A DNA stretch of 64,000 nt from Paracoccaceae bacterium (GTDB lineage Bacteria > Pseudomonadota > Alphaproteobacteria > Rhodobacterales > Rhodobacteraceae): assembly GCA_012103375.1 (NCBI GenBank), contig WLWX01000001.1:2522492-2586491 (forward strand), written 5' to 3'. Below, piece after piece: positions 45,548 to 54,472 of the stretch. Within the stretch, counting starts at the first letter, position 1; every line of letters starts with the position of its first letter. A program made the translations under genes and the position numbers. The notes under the pieces were generated by a model. That model was not told the origin of the DNA and ran no database searches. It saw nothing but the letters and a program-made list of their open reading frames with translations.

Positions 45548-45817
45548 ATGTCGATCACACCCGAGGCGAAAGCCCAGATTATCAAAGATTTCGGCACCAA
45601 AGACGGCGACACCGGTTCGCCCGAAGTGCAGGTTGCGATCCTGTCCAGCCGGATTGCCACGCTGACCGAGCACTTCAAGACCCACAAAAAAGACAATCAC
45701 GGTCGCCGTGGCCTGCTGAAAATGGTCGCCCTGCGCCGCAAGCTGCTGGATTACACCCGCGCCAAGGACGAGGCCCGCTATCAGGACCTGATCAAGCGGC
45801 TGGGTCTGCGCCGCTAA
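45548..45817 (+). CDS. rpsO: 30S ribosomal protein S15
   Basis: This 89-residue protein, starting [16 protein letters not shown], contains [29 protein letters not shown] and [17 protein letters not shown], the S15 signature. It binds the 16S central domain early in assembly. AAGGAGA is ideally placed before the ATG. A strong terminator follows. pnp lies about 2.1 kb downstream instead of immediately next, with three minus-strand genes intervening. Confidence 0.97.
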   Translation: MSITPEAKAQIIKDFGTKDGDTGSPEVQVAILSSRIATLTEHFKTHKKDNHGRRGLLKMVALRRKLLDYTRAKDEARYQDLIKRLGLRR

Positions 45818-45845
45818 CCTGCGCTCCGCCAAAGAGAGAATTCGA

Positions 45846-45873
45846 AACGCCCGCCACCCGGTGGGCGTTTTTT
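45846..45873 (+). terminator. Rho-independent terminator of rpsO
   Basis: AACGCCCGCC (45846-45855), loop ACCC, GGTGGGCGTT (45860-45869) and a T run to 45873 form a 10-bp stem with one G-U pair, 28 bases after the rpsO stop. Confidence 0.9.
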
Positions 45874-45980
45874 CTTGCCCGGCCCATTCGTCACGATCCC
45901 TCGGCGCGGACGCACCGATTGACGCGACAAGTCCGCAGGCAACGACATAATCGTCGGGCATTGGGTCCGGGGCCGGAACC

Positions 45981-46175
45981 TTAATTCAAGAAATCTTCGA
46001 ATTCGACGTTGTCGATTTCGGCCTGCGTAACACCGACATCCTGCATCAGATAGGGGTCGAGTTGCTTGAACTTGCGGAACCGCTCATAGGCTCTGAAATA
46101 TTCGCCCAGTCGAAACGGCGCGGTGAATGCGTTCTTGAAGACTTGGGTGCTGATTGAGATTACTGCGGCTGTCAT
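45981..46175 (-). CDS. DUF1127 small protein, second copy
   Basis: This 64-residue protein starts MTAAVISISTQVFKN. The DUF1127 core is AYERFRKFKQLDPYLMQDVGVTQAEIDNVEFEDFL. It is paralogous to 18926-19129. AAGGATA precedes the start. It is directly downstream of the Crp-type regulator gene, and a TGTGA-N6-TCACA box lies in the 101-base gap between them. Small DUF1127 proteins in relatives are stress- or RNA-linked; the role here is inferred from the family only. Confidence 0.83.
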   Translation of the reverse strand: MTAAVISISTQVFKNAFTAPFRLGEYFRAYERFRKFKQLDPYLMQDVGVTQAEIDNVEFEDFLN

Positions 46176-46216
46176 GGTGGTATCCTTCCCGGTGTTGGCG
46201 GCCGATCCGACGTCAG

Positions 46217-46270
46217 CCTTGAACACAGGAATGCCACCGGGTGCCGCGCCGGTCTGTGAACTTGGTCACA
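46217..46270 (-). promoter_or_regulatory. Crp-type box and shared downstream motif before DUF1127 gene 2
   Basis: TGTGAACTTGGTCACA (46255-46270) fits TGTGA-N6-TCACA and lies just after the stop codon of the Crp-type regulator gene. CCTTGAACACAGG (46217-46229) has its centre 39.5 bases from the box centre, the same spacing as at 19186-19239. This suggests that both DUF1127 genes share one regulator, plausibly the neighbour. Confidence 0.72.
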
Positions 46271-46276
46271 CAGGCG

Positions 46277-47002
46277 TCAGATAATGTCCGAATTCGTCAG
46301 ATCGCGCAGTGCGACACGGTCTTTGACCGTGATCCGACCGCGCCCAAGTTCCACAATTCCGGCATTGCGCCAATCCGACAGCGTCTTGGACACGGCTTCG
46401 CGGGTGACACCGACATAATCGGCAAGCTGCGCCTGCGACATGCGGACCTCGTTGCTGTCGCCGACCAGATAGAGAAGCCGCGCGGCCAGCCTCGTGGGTT
46501 GTGACAGAAACACCTGCTGTTCCAGTTGCAGGCTCATCCAGCGCAGACGCCGCCCGGCGATCTGCACCAATTCAAACGCCAGGTCGGGTGCCGCGTTGAT
46601 CGCGCCCATCAAAGCCGGACACCGGATCGAGCGCAGCTGGCAATGCTCCAACGCCTCAACCCGCGCGGTACGCGGGCCGGGATCAAACAGCGCGATCTCT
46701 CCGAAAATATCGCCGGGGCGCAGCAGGTTCAGCGACAATTTGCGCCCCTGCGCGGCCAGAACGCTGACTTCAAGCAGACCCTGATCAAGGACATAGAGGC
46801 GATCATCCTCATCCCCCTGATCGAACAGCGCCTGACCACGGGCCAGTTTGAGCGGGGTGAACACATCGCCAAGCAATGCCAGCAGGCGCGGCGACGCCCC
46901 CGCCAGCAGCGGAGATTGCGCAAGGTTATGATCCGGTTCCGACACAAGGCGCAGGCTATGCCACGGCGCGCGCGCCGCCAAGGCGCAGACGGCGGATTTC
47001 AC
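46277..47002 (-). CDS. Crp/Fnr family transcriptional regulator
   Basis: This 241-residue protein has an N-terminal cyclic-nucleotide-binding fold (GDIFGEIALFDPGPRTARVEA, resembling the cAMP pocket with Glu and Arg-Thr) and a C-terminal winged HTH. The recognition helix reads VTREAVSKTL (R201, E202, K206), aligning with the Arg-Glu pair of E. coli Crp that reads GTGA. It lacks the four-cysteine Fe-S set of FNR/FnrL. The start is uncertain; an internal GTG at residue 20 (VSEPDHNLAQ) is possible. It is 42 bases downstream of the HemG-like gene, likely in one unit under an FNR-type box. Confidence 0.88.
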   Translation of the reverse strand: MKSAVCALAARAPWHSLRLVSEPDHNLAQSPLLAGASPRLLALLGDVFTPLKLARGQALFDQGDEDDRLYVLDQGLLEVSVLAAQGRKLSLNLLRPGDIFGEIALFDPGPRTARVEALEHCQLRSIRCPALMGAINAAPDLAFELVQIAGRRLRWMSLQLEQQVFLSQPTRLAARLLYLVGDSNEVRMSQAQLADYVGVTREAVSKTLSDWRNAGIVELGRGRITVKDRVALRDLTNSDII

Positions 47003-47044
47003 CCGGTGGTTTTGGCATTAGGCGGGCGGATTGCCACAGGGCGG

Positions 47045-47578
47045 TCAATCGGTCGGGGCGGTCAGGAAATCAGTCAGGGTCATCGCAAGCGCGCCCCAGT
47101 CGGTGAATTCATGATCACCTTTGGTCGGGTCATAGTCGCGGTCCCCCAACACCACATGGCGCACCACCTGAGAGGCAAAATAGTCATAGCTGCCGGTCTT
47201 GACCGCACCAGCGACCAGCGCGTCGCCGGTTGGCGTGAATCCCGTGCGCATTTCCATCTCGGTCAGGTAATCGCGCGCTTCTTCAAGCCCGTCCGCGAAT
47301 GCGGCACTCAGGCTGATCGACAGCAGCAGCGTCTGACGGTCGCCAAGAATGTCCCGGTGGCCGGTAAGGAACACCTCAAACGGTTCGGGGTGGCGCCGTT
47401 CATGCACCGGCGCGGCCAGCACGATCTTTTCAAAGCCATCGAAATCCACAATTGCCATCTTGTTTCCGACGTCAACAAGTTCGGGTTCATGGCCCGCCGC
47501 CGTCGCCTGATCACGAAGGAACGCGGCAACCTTCCCGGTCTGGCCTTCGATCGTCGCGTATAGGATCAGAACTTTCAT
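47045..47578 (-). CDS. Flavodoxin-domain protein, HemG-like protoporphyrinogen oxidase
   Basis: This 177-residue protein has the flavodoxin FMN loop at its N-terminus (MKVLILYATIEGQTGKVA) and the HemG-like segments IVLAAPVHERRHPEPFEVFL and DYDPTKGDHEFTDWGAL. HemG oxidises protoporphyrinogen IX using the quinone pool and works with or without oxygen. The family match is good, but other flavodoxin functions remain possible. The start at 47578 opens directly at the FMN loop. A perfect FNR-type box is 106 bases upstream. Confidence 0.72.
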   Translation of the reverse strand: MKVLILYATIEGQTGKVAAFLRDQATAAGHEPELVDVGNKMAIVDFDGFEKIVLAAPVHERRHPEPFEVFLTGHRDILGDRQTLLLSISLSAAFADGLEEARDYLTEMEMRTGFTPTGDALVAGAVKTGSYDYFASQVVRHVVLGDRDYDPTKGDHEFTDWGALAMTLTDFLTAPTD

Positions 47579-47683
47579 ACTCACTCCGCAATCTGGCACC
47601 CAGCTTGAAGCACGCGAAATTGTCCGCGCCTTCACGAAACCGGCCCTTTGGCATCAGTGTGGGGGAGGCTTGCAATCGCAAAA

Positions 47684-47697
47684 TTGATCGGAATCAA
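47684..47697. promoter_or_regulatory. FNR/FnrL-type box
   Basis: TTGATCGGAATCAA is a perfect TTGAT-N4-ATCAA palindrome, the consensus for FNR-type oxygen regulators. It lies in the 352-base divergent gap between the HemG-like gene (minus, start 106 bases away) and pnp (plus, start 234 bases away). The HemG-like/Crp unit is the likelier target. No gene is seen in this gap; the rest serves as the pnp leader. Confidence 0.72.
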
Positions 47698-47897
47698 TTC
47701 ACAGCATCCTGGCCGCGCCGCCCAAAGCCCTGATGGCATGGGTTTTGCGCGATTCGCACGCTCCACGACCCCCCTTCCCAAACGCCGCAAAACCCTCTAA
47801 ACGCGGCAAATCTGAGACGTGGCGCCCTGACCCCGGCGCCCGGATAAGGACAGGGGTTGGCGGCAATGGGGCCGCAATCAACGGAAGACCCGGGGTT

Positions 47898-47914
47898 CGC
47901 CCGGGAGAGCTTCC
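47898..47914 (+). promoter_or_regulatory. Small hairpin in pnp leader
   Basis: CCCGGGGTTCGCCCGGG (approximate position) forms a short GC stem just before the pnp ribosome site region (ATAGGAAACGATAC). pnp leaders in other bacteria carry RNase III-processed hairpins for autoregulation; a similar role here is an inference from position only. Confidence 0.35.
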
Positions 47915-47930
47915 ACATAGGAAACGATAC

Positions 47931-50063
47931 ATGTTCAAAGAAACGAAAAAATCCATCCAGTGGGGTGAAGAAACCCTGACTCTGGAAACCGGCAAAGTCG
48001 CCCGTCAGGCTGACGGCAGCGTTATCGCCACCTACGGCGAAACCAGCGTCATGGCCAACGTGACCTTCGCGAAAAGCCAGAAACCGGGGCAGGACTTCTT
48101 CCCGCTGACGGTTCACTACAATGAAAAATACTATGCCGCGGGCAAGGTTCCCGGCGGCTTCTTCAAGCGCGAGGCGCGCCCGACCGAAAAAGAAACCCTG
48201 ACCAGCCGCCTGATCGACCGTCCGATCCGCCCGCTGTTCGTCGAGGGATTCAAGAACGAAGTTCTGGTGATCTGCACCGTGCTGTCCCACGATCTGGTCA
48301 ACGACCCCGACATCGTCGCACTGATCGCAGCCTCTGCCGCGCTGACCATTTCCGGCGCGCCGTTCATGGGGCCGATCGCGGCCTGCCGTGTCGGATTCGA
48401 GGGCGGCGATTATGTGCTGAACCCCGAACTCGACGACATGCACGACTTGAAAAACAAGCCCGAACAGCGGCTTGACCTGGTGGTCGCGGGCACAAAAGAC
48501 GCCGTGATGATGGTTGAATCGGAAGCTTATGAGCTGTCCGAGGCCGAAATGCTGGGCGCCGTGAACTTCGCGCACGAGCAGATTCAGCCCGTCATCGACA
48601 TGATCATCGACCTGGCCGAAGACTGCGCCAAGGAGCCGTTCGACTTTGCCGCACCGGATTACAGCGACCTTTATAAAGCTGTGAAAAAGGCTGGTGAGAA
48701 GGACATGCGCAAAGCCTTCGCGATCACTGACAAGCAGGAACGCACCGGCGCCGTTGCCGCCGCGCGTGAAACGGTGAAGGCCGCGCTCAGCGATGAGCAG
48801 CTTGAGGATGCGAACCTTGGGTCCGCCATGAAGAAGCTGGAAGCCAGCATTCTGCGCGGCGATGTGGTCAAGACCGGCAAGCGGATCGACGGTCGCGCAA
48901 CCGACACCATCCGCCCGATTGTTGCAGAAACCGGTCTGCTGCCACGGACCCACGGTTCGGCGCTGTTTACACGCGGTGAGACGCAGGGTCTGGTCGTGAC
49001 CACGCTGGGCACCGGCGACGACGAACAGATGGTCGACGCGCTGCACGGCACCTACAAATCCAACTTTATGCTGCACTACAACTTCCCGCCCTATTCGGTC
49101 GGCGAAGTTGGCCGCTTTGGCTTCACCGGACGCCGTGAAATCGGCCACGGCAAACTGGCATGGCGCGCGCTTCAGGCGGTTCTGCCTGCGGCGACGGACT
49201 TCCCCTACACGGTTCGGGTTGTGTCCGAGATCACTGAATCCAACGGCTCATCCTCGATGGCGTCGGTCTGTGGTGGTTCCTTGTCGATGATGGACGCGGG
49301 CGTTCCGCTGAAGGCCCCGGTGGCCGGTGTGGCCATGGGTCTGATCCTGGAAGACAGCGGCGATTACGCCATCCTGTCGGACATTCTGGGTGACGAAGAC
49401 CACCTGGGCGACATGGACTTCAAGGTCGCTGGCACCGAAAACGGCATCACGTCGTTGCAGATGGACATCAAGATCGCCGGCATCACGCCCGAGATCATGG
49501 AGAAAGCACTGGCGCAAGCCAAAGAGGGTCGTCTGCACATCCTGGGTGAGATGAACAAGGCGCTGTCCTCGACCTCCGAATTCTCGGTCCACGCGCCGCG
49601 CATCGAAACGATGCAGGTGCCGACCGATAAAATCCGCGAAGTCATCGGCACCGGCGGCAAGGTCATCCGCGAGATCGTGGAAGTCTCGGGCGCCAAGGTC
49701 GACATCAATGACGACGGCATCATCAAGATCGCCAGCCCCAACGGTGACGCGATCAAGAAGGCTTACGAGATGATCCACTCGATCGTCGCCGAGCCGGAAG
49801 AGGGCGTGATCTATAAAGGCACGGTCGTGAAGATCGTCGACTTCGGCGCCTTCGTGAACTTCTTTGGCAAGCGCGACGGTCTGGTCCATGTCAGCCAGAT
49901 CGAAAACCGCCGCCTGAACCATCCTTCGGACGTTCTGAAGGAAGGTCAGGAGGTTTGGGTCAAGCTGCTTGGCTTTGACGATCGCGGCAAGGTGCGCCTG
50001 GCCATGAAGATGGTCGATCAGGCCACCGGTGAAGAGCTCAAGAAAGAAGAAGCCGCTGAATAA
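47931..50063 (+). CDS. pnp: Polyribonucleotide nucleotidyltransferase (PNPase)
   Basis: This 710-residue phosphorolytic 3'-5' exoribonuclease of the degradosome has two RNase PH-like domains ([64 protein letters not shown]). A KH domain ([20 protein letters not shown]) and a C-terminal S1 domain ([20 protein letters not shown]) follow. The start at 47931 gives the standard length, although the frame is open upstream. A terminator follows at 50088. Confidence 0.96.
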   Translation: MFKETKKSIQWGEETLTLETGKVARQADGSVIATYGETSVMANVTFAKSQKPGQDFFPLTVHYNEKYYAAGKVPGGFFKREARPTEKETLTSRLIDRPIRPLFVEGFKNEVLVICTVLSHDLVNDPDIVALIAASAALTISGAPFMGPIAACRVGFEGGDYVLNPELDDMHDLKNKPEQRLDLVVAGTKDAVMMVESEAYELSEAEMLGAVNFAHEQIQPVIDMIIDLAEDCAKEPFDFAAPDYSDLYKAVKKAGEKDMRKAFAITDKQERTGAVAAARETVKAALSDEQLEDANLGSAMKKLEASILRGDVVKTGKRIDGRATDTIRPIVAETGLLPRTHGSALFTRGETQGLVVTTLGTGDDEQMVDALHGTYKSNFMLHYNFPPYSVGEVGRFGFTGRREIGHGKLAWRALQAVLPAATDFPYTVRVVSEITESNGSSSMASVCGGSLSMMDAGVPLKAPVAGVAMGLILEDSGDYAILSDILGDEDHLGDMDFKVAGTENGITSLQMDIKIAGITPEIMEKALAQAKEGRLHILGEMNKALSSTSEFSVHAPRIETMQVPTDKIREVIGTGGKVIREIVEVSGAKVDINDDGIIKIASPNGDAIKKAYEMIHSIVAEPEEGVIYKGTVVKIVDFGAFVNFFGKRDGLVHVSQIENRRLNHPSDVLKEGQEVWVKLLGFDDRGKVRLAMKMVDQATGEELKKEEAAE

Positions 50064-50087
50064 GCGCTTCTGATCGATCACCAACCA

Positions 50088-50115
50088 TGGGCCCCGGTGG
50101 AAACGCCGGGGCCTT
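50088..50115 (+). terminator. Terminator of pnp
   Basis: GGCCCCGG (50088-50095), an 8-base loop and CCGGGGCC (50104-50111) followed by TTTC form a perfect 8-bp GC stem, 24 bases after the pnp stop. Confidence 0.82.
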
Positions 50116-50214
50116 TCATATTTCGGCCTCGGCTTGGTTTTCATCACGCGCCGCTCTGGTTACACTCGACACCGGCGCGCCTGCGATTTCATCGCCTAAC
50201 AGACTGCTGACACC

Positions 50215-50994
50215 GTGACAGACCCAAGCGTAATCTTGCAGGTTATCAACCTGGATCGCAGCCCGGACCGGCTGGACTGGATGACGACCGCCCTGGGGCA
50301 ACAGGGCATCGCCTTCAGCCGCTTGCCTGCGGTCGACGGAAAAGACCGCCCGCCCGAGGCACTGGGCGACTATGATCCCGAACGCTCACGCAAGTTATTC
50401 GGCCGCGAATTGCTGACGGGCGAGGTTGGCTGCTTTCAAAGCCACCTCAACGCGGCGCGGGCGTTTCTTGACGGTTCGCACGACATCGGGCTGGTGCTGG
50501 AAGACGACGTGAACGTCCCCGATGGCTTTGCAGGTATGATCGAAACCCTGCAACGACTGGCGGGGCAGATCGGGCTGGAAAACTGGGATGTCATGCAGAT
50601 TGGCCGCCCGACGACGAAGTTTTTCACACCGTTGCAGATCACCGGGTTGCCCGAGGGGTTTCCCGCACCGCTTCGCGCAAGCTATCTGCCGGTGACCACC
50701 CATGCGATTGTCTGGTCACGTCAGGGCGCACAGCGGTTTCTGGACAAACGCTCCTGCATCATCATGCCGGTGGACAACACGCTGAAATCGCATATCTGCC
50801 GGGTCGGCGGCGGGATCGGCTTTGACAAGGCGCTGGTGCGGCCCTTGAATCAGGGCAGCCTGATCAACGATGGCGATCCACGCGCGCGCAAAGGGCGGCG
50901 CAGCAAAATCAGCCGGTTCCACGTCATCTCGACCCGGCGCAGATTTGTGAATTACTGGCTGGCGGCCCGGCAGAATCGTCGCGCGACCGGGTGA
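50215..50994 (+). CDS. Glycosyltransferase family 25 protein
   Basis: This 259-residue protein starts with GTG. It opens VILQVINLDRSPDRLDWMTTAL, continues with FSRLPAVDGKDR, has GEVGCFQSHLNAARAFLD and the acidic metal site GLVLEDDVNVP, and then HAIVWSRQGAQRFLD. This is the pattern of GT25 enzymes that add galactose or other sugars to lipopolysaccharide or glycoproteins. The acceptor is unknown. It stands alone, with a structured repeat in the convergent gap downstream. Confidence 0.82.
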   Translation: MTDPSVILQVINLDRSPDRLDWMTTALGQQGIAFSRLPAVDGKDRPPEALGDYDPERSRKLFGRELLTGEVGCFQSHLNAARAFLDGSHDIGLVLEDDVNVPDGFAGMIETLQRLAGQIGLENWDVMQIGRPTTKFFTPLQITGLPEGFPAPLRASYLPVTTHAIVWSRQGAQRFLDKRSCIIMPVDNTLKSHICRVGGGIGFDKALVRPLNQGSLINDGDPRARKGRRSKISRFHVISTRRRFVNYWLAARQNRRATG

Positions 50995-51042
50995 CGTGTC
51001 ACCCATTGCGCCGTCCCAATTATCTGAACCGCATCGGAGTTA

Positions 51043-51208
51043 CCTGCGCCCGGTGCGCGCCGCAGGCGCAGGGCGCACGCCGGACCGGCCCCACCGGTCT
51101 GGCATCGGTTTGAGGTGGGCACATCCGGGATAGGTGACGGCTAACACCTCACCATAAATCATGCCCCTCAACCGTTGCTGCGCCAGCCCGCCGGTCCGGC
51201 GCGCGCCC
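51043..51208 (-). repeat. Structured intergenic repeat, copy B
   Basis: This 166-bp copy in reverse orientation is very close to copy A at 35421-35585 in both arms and in the ATGATTTATGGTG and GTTAGCCGTCA loop motifs. It fills most of the 253-base gap between two convergent genes (glycosyltransferase and epimerase-like), where its hairpins could end transcripts from either side. Confidence 0.82.
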
Positions 51209-51247
51209 CGCTAAAGGCGGGCGCTTGTTTTCGGGCGCCGTTGCAGA

Positions 51248-52291
51248 CTAAATGGATGATGCTTTCGCCGGGTCGATATGGCCCCAGCGCGCCATATCCG
51301 CAATCGCATCCCGGATCATGACACGCGGATCGCCATAGTCGATACCAAGCGCGCGCTGACTTTTCGTGTTGTCCAGCTTCGGCATCCGCCCCAGATGCGT
51401 GCGCAGATAACTGCCCGACCCCTTGGGCTGGGTATGGCTGACCAGTTTGATCAACGACGTGGCCAGCCCGCCTGACAGGTTCAGGCGGCGCATGTTTGCG
51501 CCGTACCCAAGGTCCGCAATGATCTCGCATACTTCGGACATCGGGATCGGTTGGGCGGCGAGGATGTGGCGGCCCTCGGCCTCGGGACGCCGCATCGCCT
51601 CGACATGGGCGTCGGCAACACTGCGCACATCGACGAACCCCCAGGCCAGATCCAGTATGCCGGGAAAACCACCATTCACGATCCGCGCCAGAATGGCGTT
51701 CGACGGGTTGAGCGTCGCCGTATGCGATGGTCCGATCACGATGAACGGATTCAACACCACCAGATCGAAGTTCCGCGCCCCGGCTGACATGAAGTCCCAT
51801 GCTGCCCGCTCAGCAAGCGTTTTCGCATAGTAATACGGATTTCGGGTCAGCGACGAACTGGTGTTCCAGGTATCTTCCGAGATCACCTGATCGCCGGGTT
51901 CGTCCATGATCGCCGCCATGGAGGATGTCAGCACAACCCTGCGCACACGCGGGTTGCCAGCAGCAGCGCGCATCATGGCAAGGGTGCCGTCAACCGCCGG
52001 ATCAACCAGATCGCGCTGCGGGTCATCTACATCTACGGCAAACGGAGTGGCCATGTGGAAAATGACGTCGACATCCGCATGCGTAGTGAACGGGTCGGGC
52101 GCGTCAAGGTCCGCCGCGACCAGCGACAATCGCGCCCCGGCCCCTGGCATTGCCCGCAAGGGGGCGGTCTTGGCCGCATCGTCGGGGTCGCGCACCGTGC
52201 CGACAACAATGTGACCGGCGGCCAGCAGACGCTTGATCGTATGCATCGCGATAAAGCCGGCGGCACCGCTGATCAGGATTTTTTCCGGCAC
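51248..52291 (-). CDS. NAD(P)-dependent extended SDR (dihydroflavonol reductase/epimerase-like)
   Basis: This 347-residue protein has the cofactor motif ILISGAAGFIAMHTIKRLL and the active site VVLTSSMAAI with YYYAKTLAERAAW (YxxxK). The fold resembles cinnamyl-alcohol/dihydroflavonol reductase-type extended SDRs reducing aldehydes or ketones. The substrate cannot be deduced. It is a monocistronic minus-strand gene between repeat B and the peroxiredoxin gene. Confidence 0.83.
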   Translation of the reverse strand: MPEKILISGAAGFIAMHTIKRLLAAGHIVVGTVRDPDDAAKTAPLRAMPGAGARLSLVAADLDAPDPFTTHADVDVIFHMATPFAVDVDDPQRDLVDPAVDGTLAMMRAAAGNPRVRRVVLTSSMAAIMDEPGDQVISEDTWNTSSSLTRNPYYYAKTLAERAAWDFMSAGARNFDLVVLNPFIVIGPSHTATLNPSNAILARIVNGGFPGILDLAWGFVDVRSVADAHVEAMRRPEAEGRHILAAQPIPMSEVCEIIADLGYGANMRRLNLSGGLATSLIKLVSHTQPKGSGSYLRTHLGRMPKLDNTKSQRALGIDYGDPRVMIRDAIADMARWGHIDPAKASSI

Positions 52292-52386
52292 GGGTTGCCC
52301 CTGTTCAAATCGTTACAATACTCGGCTGCCAGCGCCCGAATTCAGGCGCTGGCGGATCGAAGGTCAGCTGCGGTTTCGCCGCCGGT

Positions 52387-53040
52387 TTATCCCGGCTGCT
52401 TCGTCGTTCTGAGGTAGGGCAGCTTCTTGTCAAACCCGCCAAAGCGCGCCTTGGCGTCTTCATCGCTGACGGCGGCGGTGACGATCACATCCTCGCCCTG
52501 TTGCCAGCCCGCCGGGGTCGCAACCTGATGCTGCGCGGTCAGCCGGATCGAGTCCAGCGCGCGCAGAATTTCATCAAAATTCCGACCCGTGGTCATTGGA
52601 TAGGTCAGGTTCAGCTTCACCTTCTTGTCGGGCCCGACAATGAAGACCGTGCGCACGGTCTGATTGTCCGCCGGCGTGCGGCCTTCGGTACGGGTCTCTT
52701 CTGCGGGCATCATTCCGTAAAGCTTGGCGACTTTCATCTCGGGATCGCCAATCATCGGATAGCCGACGGCGTTGCCCGTATAGGCCTTGATGTCATCCTT
52801 CCAGCGATGGTGATCTTCGACCGGATCAACCGAGATGCCGATGATCTTGGCATCGCGCGCGGCGAATTCGTCGGCCATCCCGGCCATCATCCCCAGTTCG
52901 GTCGTGCAGACCGGCGTGAAATCCTTGGGGTGGCTGAACAAAACGGCATAGCCATCGCCAACCCAATCGTGGAAGCTGATCGGGCCATCGGTCGTGTCAG
53001 CGGTGAAATCAGGGGCTGTGTCATTAATGCGTAGGGACAT
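52387..53040 (-). CDS. 1-Cys type peroxiredoxin (AhpC/TSA, Prx6 group)
   Basis: This 217-residue protein has the peroxidatic cysteine in SHPKDFTPVCTTELGMM (C45), and Prx6-group features SVDPVEDHHRWKDDI, VIVGPDKKVKLNLTYPMTTGRNFDEILRALDS and a long C-terminal arm. It reduces hydrogen peroxide and alkyl peroxides. Position and strand suggest a single-gene unit, divergent from the ring-cleaving dioxygenase across a 205-base gap. Confidence 0.92.
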   Translation of the reverse strand: MSLRINDTAPDFTADTTDGPISFHDWVGDGYAVLFSHPKDFTPVCTTELGMMAGMADEFAARDAKIIGISVDPVEDHHRWKDDIKAYTGNAVGYPMIGDPEMKVAKLYGMMPAEETRTEGRTPADNQTVRTVFIVGPDKKVKLNLTYPMTTGRNFDEILRALDSIRLTAQHQVATPAGWQQGEDVIVTAAVSDEDAKARFGGFDKKLPYLRTTKQPG

Positions 53041-53245
53041 GCGGTATCTCCATTTTCCTGCGAAGCGCCAGTATAAGCGGATGTCGTCAGACAGGAAGAG
53101 GTGGCTTTAGGTTCTGTTGATCCAGGCCAGGTGCTGTCCGATTGGTGCGGTTTCGCAAATTTCTATGCCATCTGTGCGTTTTTGCGGGATTACCCTGTGG
53201 ATCAACAGGTCTAGGTAACACTCGTGTACAAAAACGGAGACACCC

Positions 53246-54172
53246 ATGTTGACCCAGATCAAAGGCCTGCACCACGTCACCTCGCTTGCGAGCAGTGCGC
53301 AGGCGAACAATGCATTCTTCACCGGCGCGATGGGGCTGCGGCGGGTCAAGAAGACCGTGAACTTCGATGCGCCGGATGTGTATCACCTGTATTATGGCGA
53401 CGGTGCGGGCACGCCGGGGTCGGTGATGACCTATTTCCCGTTTCCCAACGCGGCACGCGGCAAGCGTGGTGTGGGCGAGGTGTCGCGCACCGCCTTTGCG
53501 GTGCCCCAAGGTAGCCTTGATCACTGGGCGGCACGACTGGACGCACGTGCAGCAACGCAGCTTGCCAAAGACAGCTATTTCGGGGCGCCACGGCTGCGTT
53601 TTGCGGGGCCGGACGGCGATGAATTCGCCCTGATCGAGGGTGAGGACACGCGCGCGCCCTGGGCCGATGGTGATGTCGACGAAGGCATGGCCGTGCGGGG
53701 ATTCCATTCCGCAGCGATGCGCCTGGCCGACGGTGGCGCAACGGCCGAGGTGCTGCGCTTCATGGGCTATGAGGCGTCTGACCGCGATGGCGACACCCAG
53801 CGTTTCATCTTGCCCGGCGGCAATGGGGCCGACGCGATTGATGTCGAAACGATCCCCGGTGCAGATGCCGCCACGCAAGGGGCTGGCTCGGTCCACCATA
53901 TTGCCTTCGCGGTCGAAAACCGAGAGGCGCAACTGGAAGTTCGCAAGACATTGCTAGAGACCGGCCATCAGGTTACCCCGGTGATCAACCGCGATTATTT
54001 CTGGGCCATCTATTTCCGCACTCCGGGTGGTGTGTTGTTCGAAGTTGCCACGAATGAGCCGGGATTCGACGTGGATGAGGATACCGCCCATCTGGGCGAG
54101 GCCCTGAAGCTGCCCAAGCAGCACGCGCATCTGCGCGACCGGTTAGAGGCGACGTTGGAGCCAATCGGCTAG
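53246..54172 (+). CDS. VOC-superfamily ring-cleaving dioxygenase-like protein (MhqO type)
   Basis: This 308-residue protein is made of two glyoxalase/VOC modules. Metal ligands are suggested by IKGLHHVTSLAS near the N-terminus, VHHIAFAVENREAQL in the second half and GGVLFEVATNEPGFDVDED near the end. Relatives act on hydroquinone-type substrates or protect against quinones and electrophiles. The start at 53246 follows GGAGAC. It is divergent from the peroxiredoxin gene, which fits a shared oxidative or electrophile stress theme; substrate assignment is inference. Confidence 0.82.
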   Translation: MLTQIKGLHHVTSLASSAQANNAFFTGAMGLRRVKKTVNFDAPDVYHLYYGDGAGTPGSVMTYFPFPNAARGKRGVGEVSRTAFAVPQGSLDHWAARLDARAATQLAKDSYFGAPRLRFAGPDGDEFALIEGEDTRAPWADGDVDEGMAVRGFHSAAMRLADGGATAEVLRFMGYEASDRDGDTQRFILPGGNGADAIDVETIPGADAATQGAGSVHHIAFAVENREAQLEVRKTLLETGHQVTPVINRDYFWAIYFRTPGGVLFEVATNEPGFDVDEDTAHLGEALKLPKQHAHLRDRLEATLEPIG

Positions 54173-54237
54173 CGCATGCAGTTTTTTTTCAACCCGTAGT
54201 TGGTCTGACGAGGACGTTTGCGCTCCTAACCCAAGCA

Positions 54238-54405
54238 GGGCGCGCGCCGGACCGGTGGGCTGGCGCTGCACCAGTGCATTGGCATGATTTATTCTTCAGG
54301 TTTGGCCGTCAACTCGGTTGAAGGCGCGTGGCTCTGACCAGCGCCTGACCGGCCGGACCGGTCTGGCGCGCGCCCTGCGCCTTGCGGCGCGCATCGGGCG
54401 CAAGG
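54238..54405 (+). repeat. Structured intergenic repeat, copy C
   Basis: This 168-bp copy is in the same orientation as copy A and the most diverged of the three. The 5' arm is nearly identical. The 3' arm (CCGGTCTGGCGCGCGCCC) differs from A at positions that still pair, including a G-U. The central loop keeps GGCATGATTTAT and GCCGTCAACTCG. It lies in the 300-base convergent gap between the dioxygenase and RluA-like genes; no gene is seen there. Confidence 0.78.
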
Positions 54406-54472
54406 AAGGCCGCCAACTTCCACTCCCGGCCAGAACCGACGCGGGTGGCGCGACCTGTCCAACATAACACGT

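Noticed and set aside
46526-47563. 345-codon open frame on the plus strand
   Set aside because: It runs antisense through both the Crp-type regulator and the HemG-like gene, each with clear family motifs.
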